From JANXQG01 sp037147235 (lineage in GTDB: Bacteria; Planctomycetota; Planctomycetia; Pirellulales; Thermoguttaceae), in the NCBI GenBank assembly GCA_037147235.1, contig JBAWVO010000221.1, positions 1-10,840 on the forward strand: a stretch of 10,840 nt of DNA, given 5' to 3'. The notes below the pieces were generated by a model. It was given only the letters and a program-made list of their open reading frames with translations. It was not told the DNA's origin and did not search any database. Positions 6,859 through 10,840 of the stretch are shown here, piece by piece; positions within the stretch are counted from its first letter, which is position 1, and each line of letters opens with the position of its first letter. Both the position numbers and the translations under genes were made by a program.

Positions 6859-7686
6859 ATGGTGGAACTTCACAACAAGCGGCTATCGTCGATCACAACG
6901 CCTATCGTGGCCAAGTGGCATGGCGCCGTTGGGAAAGAACATGGGCTTGTCATGGCGAACCGGTGTAAGAAATTGCTTACGACGATGTTTGCCAAGGCAT
7001 CGGCCGCCGTGGGCTACACCGGCGCGAATCCCTGTAAAGGCGTGGCATCGAATCCAGAACAATCCAGAGAACGATTTCTAATGCCGAACGAAGTAGAGCA
7101 GTTCTTCAACGCCCTGGCGAATGAGCCACCCTACTGGCAGGGATTCTTCCTGTTGTTGCTCTTCACTGGTGCAAGGCGTGGGAATGTACAGACAATGCAA
7201 TGGGATGAACTCGACTTAGGGAACGGCGTTTGGCACGTTCCTAGTGGGAAAGCCAAGTCGGGGAAGTCAATCGCCATTGTTTTATGCGAACCGGCACTGG
7301 CAATCCTAAACACCCGCTACAACGAGCGCAATGGCACCCCCTACGTGTTTCCTGCTCTTCGCGGCTCTGGCTGCCTAAAGTATCCAACAGTTCGCTGGAA
7401 GCGTCTTGTAGCGATTGCAGGGTTGCCGGACCTACACCAGCATGATTTACGCCGCACGCAAGGCAGTTGGCAAGCTTCTATGGGTGTGTCGTTGGCAATC
7501 GTCGGCAAGAGTCTCGGTCACAGCGACTTGAAGTCCACCCAGGTCTACGCGAGACTCCAACTCGATCCAGTTCGCGCCGCCGTTGCCGGTGCAAGCCAAG
7601 CACTGCTTACCGCTGGGAAAGCCAGTGTCGGCACCGCTGGCATGGTGTTGGATGCGACCAGCACGGAAGGGGGCAGCAATGGCTAA
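6859..7686 (+). CDS. P4-type tyrosine integrase, catalytic fragment
   Basis: Rest of the integrase. Numbered in the repaired 403-residue protein, it holds the remainder of the core-binding domain (about 129-190) and the complete catalytic domain: R234 in TGARRGN, the beta-hairpin Lys region GKAKSGK (258-264), H323 and R326 in HDLRR, H349 in LGHSDLKSTQVYARL, and nucleophile Y358. All signature residues are present, so catalysis should be possible. The family cuts and rejoins DNA to integrate and excise the element. An ATG at 6859 has GGGAAG 7 nt upstream and follows the upstream stop by 4 nt, so this part could be translated by reinitiation. Such a product would lack the arm-binding domain and part of the core-binding domain and would probably be impaired. 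It overlaps the next gene by 8 bp. Confidence 0.85.
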   Translation: MVELHNKRLSSITTPIVAKWHGAVGKEHGLVMANRCKKLLTTMFAKASAAVGYTGANPCKGVASNPEQSRERFLMPNEVEQFFNALANEPPYWQGFFLLLLFTGARRGNVQTMQWDELDLGNGVWHVPSGKAKSGKSIAIVLCEPALAILNTRYNERNGTPYVFPALRGSGCLKYPTVRWKRLVAIAGLPDLHQHDLRRTQGSWQASMGVSLAIVGKSLGHSDLKSTQVYARLQLDPVRAAVAGASQALLTAGKASVGTAGMVLDATSTEGGSNG

Positions 7687-8194
7687 GAAAGCAGACTACG
7701 GCGGTCTAAGAGCCTTCTTTGACGCCATGCGACCCGATGGTTTACCCTGGCCGGTGGCTCGCGTCGAACCCGGAGAGATTTTGGACATCATGCGATGCGG
7801 CACCGATCTATCCTGGGCGAAGGGACAAAAGCTGGAACCGCTTATTGATGCTTTACTCAAGGCATTGGACTCTGGCGATACCAACGGTGCGATTATCTGT
7901 GCCTATGCCGTCGGGGTTGTTGCCGAAAAGCAGTCTTTTGCCGTGGTGAACGGACTGAACGCATGGGGAAGCTTCAAGAACACGCTCAAAATAAAAACCA
8001 GAAAGCTTGCCGCCGTGGCTGGTGGACAGGCTAAAACCACCAAAGCCGATTTGCAGAAAGAAGCTATTCGGTGTAAGTATGCCGAACGGCTGAGAGTTTT
8101 TCCGCATTGCAGCGATAAGGCGCAGATCAACGCCACAGCACGGGAATTCAAGGTTTCCGCCAAGACCGTGGAACGTGCCATGAAACAAAATTAG
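7679..8194 (+). CDS. unrecognised 171-aa protein coupled to the integrase
   Basis: A 171-residue protein I do not recognise. The ATG at 7679 overlaps the integrase stop within ATGGCTAA and has AAGGGGG 6 nt upstream, so translation is probably coupled and both proteins are made together. Residues 10-105 look mixed alpha/beta, with a helix LEPLIDALLKAL (52-63) and an Ala-rich segment AIICAYAVGVVAE (71-83). Residues 100-125 are basic (KIKTRKLAAVAGGQAKTTK). The C-terminus INATAREFKVSAKTVERAMK (150-169) has the shape of a helix-turn-helix, with KVSAKTVER as turn and recognition helix. No signal peptide or membrane segment. The context suggests a DNA-binding regulator or accessory protein of the element, and the palindrome directly after its stop codon could be its operator. 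Both ideas are inference. Confidence 0.75.
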   Translation: MAKKADYGGLRAFFDAMRPDGLPWPVARVEPGEILDIMRCGTDLSWAKGQKLEPLIDALLKALDSGDTNGAIICAYAVGVVAEKQSFAVVNGLNAWGSFKNTLKIKTRKLAAVAGGQAKTTKADLQKEAIRCKYAERLRVFPHCSDKAQINATAREFKVSAKTVERAMKQN

Positions 8195-8212
8195 ACAGAC
8201 CGTACGGTTTGT
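8195..8212. promoter_or_regulatory. 18-bp palindrome, candidate operator
   Basis: ACAGACCGTACGGTTTGT is a palindrome with a single mismatched pair (8198/8209). It begins directly after the stop codon of the 171-aa gene and overlaps the -35 of the promoter candidate at 8209. A dyad with no spacer fits binding by a dimeric HTH repressor better than a hairpin. In RNA it would form a 7-bp stem (with one G-U pair) and 4-nt loop without a U-tract. Confidence 0.5.
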
Positions 8213-8237
8213 CCAGCACCTACGATATTGCTGTAAA
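8209..8237 (+). promoter_or_regulatory. possible promoter of the excisionase-like/primase genes
   Basis: TTGTCC (8209-8214, 4 of 6 matches), a 17-bp spacer and TGTAAA (8232-8237, 4 of 6) make a weak sigma70-like promoter in the only sizeable gap of the element. Its -35 overlaps the palindrome. Transcription would start near 8244. Confidence 0.35.
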
Positions 8238-8296
8238 AAACTCCGGTTAGGATTACGCGTGTTCATTCACCGCAACCCTATTTTACGGAGTTTTTT
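8235..8296 (+). promoter_or_regulatory. inverted repeat covering the excisionase ribosome binding site
   Basis: AAAAAACTCCG (8235-8245) is the exact reverse complement of CGGAGTTTTTT (8286-8296), an 11-bp stem with a 40-nt loop. The right arm contains GGAG (8287-8290), the ribosome binding site of the ATG at 8299. In a transcript reading through from the integrase genes the site could be sealed, whereas RNA started at the local promoter (about 8244) would lack the left arm. The right arm plus T-run could also act as a weak terminator. Confidence 0.5.
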
Positions 8297-8298
8297 TC

Positions 8299-8517
8299 AT
8301 GGTTACTTCAGTATCGTCTGAACTTCTCACCCGGCAGCAGGCCGCCGAACTCTTAGGCGTCAAAAGCCGAACTCTCGCGGTTTGGCACTGCGTCCATCGC
8401 TACGGAATCCCATTGGTCAAAGTCGGTAGCCGGTGCATGTATCGGAAAACCGACTTGGACCGCTGGCTACAGTCTCGCACAGTCGGTGCGGTTCCTGCCG
8501 TTTCTAGTCCCGAATAA
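8299..8517 (+). CDS. AlpA/excisionase-like HTH protein
   Basis: A 72-residue DNA-binding protein of the MerR-like HTH_17 / excisionase family. The helix-turn-helix LTRQQAAELLGVKSRTLAVW occupies residues 10-29, followed by the small wing IPLVKVGSRCMYRKTDLDRWL (37-57), the standard layout in which the final DLDRWL helix closes the domain. Proteins of this kind bend DNA for excision (Xis) or activate integrase transcription (AlpA in P4-like elements). Its position between the integrase and replication genes fits either role. GGAG lies 8 nt before the ATG and is enclosed in the inverted repeat described above. The last dozen residues are unstructured. It is 61 bp upstream of the primase-helicase gene and probably shares its transcript. 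Confidence 0.82.
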   Translation: MVTSVSSELLTRQQAAELLGVKSRTLAVWHCVHRYGIPLVKVGSRCMYRKTDLDRWLQSRTVGAVPAVSSPE

Positions 8518-8527
8518 CCCAAGAAAC

Positions 8528-8563
8528 GCCCGTGCCGTCGGCTGGAAGTTCGACGGCACGGGC
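8528..8563 (+). promoter_or_regulatory. perfect 13-bp hairpin in front of the primase-helicase gene
   Basis: GCCCGTGCCGTCG (8528-8540) and CGACGGCACGGGC (8551-8563) are exact complements around a 10-nt loop; 11 of the 13 pairs are G-C. AGGAG, the ribosome binding site of the ATG at 8579, begins directly after the stem. No T-run follows, so it is not an intrinsic terminator. It may set mRNA processing or translation of the replication gene apart from the excisionase gene, or act as a protein binding site. Confidence 0.75.
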
Positions 8564-8578
8564 AGGAGAATCAACGCA

Positions 8579-10687
8579 ATGTATTTTACCATTGGAAGTT
8601 CAATAAGTCTACCGGCACCAACGCCGCCCACCCTACTCGACCACCTGCACGCGCTCTATCCCGCTGGCACGCCGGGAGAGTGCCTAGCGTACGTCAAGAG
8701 TGAGTCTATCCGTCAGTTTGGTAGTCCAGACAACCTGGAAGACTTTGCGCGTCAGATTGAAGAACTCGACGCCAAGCACGATGTCTACCTGACAACGAAT
8801 ACTCTCGACGGCGATAGTGTCCGCAGTCGTGGCGAATATACCCGTGGCACGGAAGCGGAACTCGCCGCCGTGGTGGCTATCGTGTTCGACGTGGACGCCA
8901 AGAAGCCGAAGCACAACTATCCAACGCAACGGCAGATTATCGACGCGCTGGCGGATATGCCGTTAGCACCATCAATCATCGTCGTCAGTGGGAAAGCCAA
9001 CGCGGGACTTCATCCCTACTGGCTATTCGACAAGCCGTTCATCATCGGCAGCGACGAAGACTTCCAGCGTGTTAAGAACATATCGAAGCGATGGCACGCG
9101 CTCCTGAAGGAGAAGTTGGCACCGTATGACCTTGATTCGACATTCAGCCTGGAACATGTTTTTCGTCCTATCGGCACGAAGAATAAGAAGTACGGCAGCA
9201 CTGTTTCCGCGCTGGTGTTTGAACCACACCGCCGCAACTCTTTGGAAGACTTTGAACATCACCTACCGGATGAACCACCGGCACCGGCACCGTACGCGCC
9301 GTGTGGGATTGCCAGTGGTTTGATCTATATCGAACGAGCGCGCCGCTATCTCGCGTCAGTGGATGTATGCGACCCGCGCGAAACTGCCGCGATGGATGCC
9401 AGCACGCAGTTGCTAAAAGCCGCTTCGGCTATGAACGGACTCTGCATCGACGAAGCGGACGCATTGCGACTGCTTGCCGAGTGGGATGCTGGTAATCCAT
9501 GTGGACGGTATCCAGATCAAGAATACAGGCGCAAGCTATCGGAAGCATTGAAACAAAAGCCGTGGGGATGGCTACTCGCGCAAGACACAAGCGGACCGAA
9601 CGCGCCGCCGAATTGTAAGTCGTCCAGTAGTGTGCCGATTGGCAGTATACCGACCGCCGCGATAGCAGAGTGGGAACTGCGCATTATCCGCATGGATACC
9701 GTGCAACCGCGTAAAGTGGACTGGCTATGGCTCAATCGGATACCCACCGGCAAGCTCGTCTCTCTCTTCGGGATGCCGGGACTCGGGAAGTCTATGGTGC
9801 TATTGGACTTTGCCGCACGAACTACCGTAGGCGCAGATTGGCCGGATGGTGCTCCTGGCGGTTCTCCTGGCGGTGTTGTAATCCTGTCTGGTGAAGACGA
9901 CCCAGAAGACACCTTGCGCCCCAGGCTGGATGCCGCTGGTGCCGATTGTTCGCTCATCTCGTTGGTTGCGTCGGTTACGCTGACGGACGCTAAAACCAAG
10001 AAGACCGCCGAACGACTCGTCAATCTGCAAAGCGACCTTGCTTCAATCGAGAAAGCTATTCTCGCAACGCCGAATTGCAAGCTGTTTATTCTCGATCCGA
10101 TTAACTGCTATCTCGGAAAATGCGACAGCCATAAGAACGCGGAAGTGCGTGGGATACTCGGGCCTGTTGCCGAGATGTGCGCTAGGCTAGGCGTAACGTG
10201 CATCTTTCTCGGACACTTGAATAAGTCCATGAACGGTCCCGCTATGTTTAAGGCGGCTGGCAGCATGGCTTTTGTCGCCGCCGCGCGTGTCGCCTATGTA
10301 ATCGCGGAATCACAAGACGACCCGAATACTCGATTGTTCCTTCCAGTGAAGAATAATCTCGCGCCGAACATTGGCGGATTAAGCTTCACCGTGGTTGCTG
10401 ATGAGAACGAACAACCGCGCGTGGAGTGGGACAGCCAGCCGGTTTGTACAACGGCTGACGAAGCTCTATCGCACAATCCGCAGCAGTCGCGTGGGAATGT
10501 GAAGAGTGACGGGGAATGGCTATCGGCACAGCTAGCCAATGGTGCCGTTTTCACCGACGAACTAATCGCGAACGGAAAAGCCGTTGGTATTTCTCGCAAT
10601 CGACTGTTCAAGGCGAAAGACGAGATTGGTGCGTTTGCGCGAAAAACCGGGTTTACAGGAAAATGGGAATGGTTTTTCAACGCTTAG
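8579..10687 (+). CDS. primase-helicase fusion (AEP-like primase plus RepA/RecA-fold ATPase)
   Basis: A 702-residue replication protein. The N-terminal part resembles archaeo-eukaryotic-type (prim-pol / RepB-like) primases: FDVDAK (103-108) with the metal-binding D104 and D106, SGKANAGLHPYWLF (137-150) matching the sGxGxHxYW pattern with H145, and RPIGTKNKK (196-204) matching the RxPGTxNxK nucleotide-binding pattern. Residues 245-335 are helical, as in the usual prim-C region. After a Ser/Pro linker (335-360) comes a RecA-fold ATPase like RepA and DnaB-type helicases: Walker A GMPGLGKS (398-405), ILSGEDD (435-441), Walker B LFILDP (502-507, D506), and GHLNKS (545-550). The C-terminus (645-702) looks like a winged helix. 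It should prime and unwind the element's own origin. I took the ATG at 8579 (AGGAG 10 nt upstream); a GTG at 8486 would run through the hairpin and overlap the previous gene. Confidence 0.85.
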   Translation: MYFTIGSSISLPAPTPPTLLDHLHALYPAGTPGECLAYVKSESIRQFGSPDNLEDFARQIEELDAKHDVYLTTNTLDGDSVRSRGEYTRGTEAELAAVVAIVFDVDAKKPKHNYPTQRQIIDALADMPLAPSIIVVSGKANAGLHPYWLFDKPFIIGSDEDFQRVKNISKRWHALLKEKLAPYDLDSTFSLEHVFRPIGTKNKKYGSTVSALVFEPHRRNSLEDFEHHLPDEPPAPAPYAPCGIASGLIYIERARRYLASVDVCDPRETAAMDASTQLLKAASAMNGLCIDEADALRLLAEWDAGNPCGRYPDQEYRRKLSEALKQKPWGWLLAQDTSGPNAPPNCKSSSSVPIGSIPTAAIAEWELRIIRMDTVQPRKVDWLWLNRIPTGKLVSLFGMPGLGKSMVLLDFAARTTVGADWPDGAPGGSPGGVVILSGEDDPEDTLRPRLDAAGADCSLISLVASVTLTDAKTKKTAERLVNLQSDLASIEKAILATPNCKLFILDPINCYLGKCDSHKNAEVRGILGPVAEMCARLGVTCIFLGHLNKSMNGPAMFKAAGSMAFVAAARVAYVIAESQDDPNTRLFLPVKNNLAPNIGGLSFTVVADENEQPRVEWDSQPVCTTADEALSHNPQQSRGNVKSDGEWLSAQLANGAVFTDELIANGKAVGISRNRLFKAKDEIGAFARKTGFTGKWEWFFNA

Positions 10688-10736
10688 GACTCTTAGGACG
10701 CTCGGGACTCTATGGGACGATTGGGACTCTTCGGAC
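10684..10736 (+). repeat. six direct 9-bp GGAC repeats (iteron-like)
   Basis: GGAC recurs at 10687, 10696, 10705, 10715, 10724 and 10733, so spacings are 9, 9, 10, 9 and 9 bp. Units read TTAGGACTC, TTAGGACGC, TCGGGACTC, TATGGGACGA, TTGGGACTC, TTCGGAC, consensus TTNGGACTC. The first unit overlaps the primase-helicase stop codon. Regular short repeats beside a replication initiator are typical of initiator-binding iterons. Confidence 0.75.
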
Positions 10737-10759
10737 ATACCCCCCATAAGACTAAAGAA

Positions 10760-10816
10760 TCCCATAGAGTCCCATAGAGTCCCATATATATACTGCCCGT
10801 GATTGGGATTGTCCCA
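10760..10816 (-). repeat. inverted copies of the iterons with an AT tract
   Basis: The same motif returns in opposite orientation: TCCCATAGAGTCCC at 10760-10773 and, overlapping by four bases, at 10770-10783, each the exact complement of GGGACTCTATGGGA at 10704-10717. A further GTCCC lies at 10811-10815 within the dyad TGGGA-TTG-TCCCA (10804-10816). Between them is ATATATATA (10784-10792), a possible melting site. Direct array, inverted array and AT tract together make an origin candidate. Confidence 0.6.
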
Positions 10817-10840
10817 TCTGAAGATTTTTCGCATACTCCC

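Larger units (their letters stand above)
6263..10840 (+). mobile_element. integrative element, left portion (satellite/plasmid-like)
   Basis: From here all genes run on the + strand and form a recognisable module: P4-type tyrosine integrase, an integrase-coupled unknown protein, AlpA/Xis-like HTH protein, primase-helicase, then an iteron-like array. The adjoining genes to the left are on the minus strand and of envelope or regulatory type. The left boundary is not defined: it lies somewhere between the PilZ start (6262) and the integrase start (6471), and no tRNA or duplicated core can be seen there. The right end is outside the window. Gene order resembles P4-like satellites or phage-inducible islands. 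Without structural, packaging or mobilisation genes I cannot say whether it is a satellite, an integrated plasmid or an ICE remnant. Confidence 0.65.

Noticed and set aside
6852..6859. Programmed frameshifting in the integrase.
   Set aside because: Joining the frames needs +1, there is no slippery heptamer or downstream pseudoknot that I can see, and the AAGTAAGT duplication explains the shift exactly.
7853..8266. A 137-codon minus-strand frame across the unknown gene and regulatory gap.
   Set aside because: No ribosome binding site or domain, and the plus-strand gene has a strong ribosome binding site and coupling to the integrase.
9517..10080. A 187-codon minus-strand frame inside the primase-helicase gene.
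   Set aside because: It lies opposite the Walker A region of a well-supported gene, is Ser/Arg-rich and has no recognisable domain.
10684..10816. The GGAC array as a CRISPR or as a coding repeat.
   Set aside because: Units are about 9 bp with no unique spacers, so it is not CRISPR. Frames through it give TLRTLGTL-type peptides only because of the repeat and have no start signals.
10562..10834. A 90-codon minus-strand frame at the right edge that could look like a convergent gene.
   Set aside because: It is made of the inverted repeats plus the antisense of the primase C-terminus, with no ribosome binding site.

Overview
The window looks like a chromosome segment from a planctomycete, probably of the Pirellulales type. 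The evidence is the gene repertoire: a secreted PQQ-like beta-propeller protein with the QFRGP start motif, a secreted HExxH protein of the DUF1570 kind, a Cys-rich outer-membrane beta-barrel protein, a PilZ-like protein ending in IGCQF, and a small secreted EF-hand protein. No rRNA or tRNA gene is visible, so the placement rests on protein families only.

Left part (1 to about 6262) is ordinary core or accessory chromosome. In order it holds: an EF-hand protein (+) closed by an intrinsic terminator; a PQQ-like beta-propeller protein (+) whose 3' end overlaps a convergent outer-membrane barrel gene (-) by 37 bp; a divergent intergenic region with a near-consensus sigma70 promoter for the barrel gene; a dolichol/polyprenol-phosphate mannosyltransferase-like GT2 enzyme (+); a REP/BIME-like double hairpin between convergent genes; a DUF1570-type metalloprotease-like protein (-); a second imperfect inverted repeat; and a PilZ-like protein (-). 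Most of these proteins carry signal peptides, so this part mainly serves the cell envelope. It shows no single pathway.

Right part (about 6263 to the window end) looks like the left half of an integrative, plasmid- or satellite-like element, all on the + strand. It has a P4-type tyrosine recombinase split by a 4-bp tandem duplication, an unrecognised 171-aa protein overlapping it by 8 bp, a regulatory gap with a palindrome and a long inverted repeat covering the next ribosome binding site, an AlpA/excisionase-like HTH protein, a perfect 13-bp hairpin, and a 702-aa primase-helicase fusion. The primase-helicase stop codon runs straight into six direct GGAC-containing 9-bp repeats. These are followed by inverted copies and an ATATATATA tract, which is a good candidate for a replication origin. 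The layout recalls P4-like satellites and phage-inducible islands (integrase, AlpA-like regulator, primase-helicase, iterons). No capsid, packaging, mobilisation or defence gene is in view, and the right end lies outside the window.

The most interesting items are the iteron-like array, the integrase frameshift with its exact 4-bp cause, and the stacked secondary structures controlling the excisionase and primase genes.
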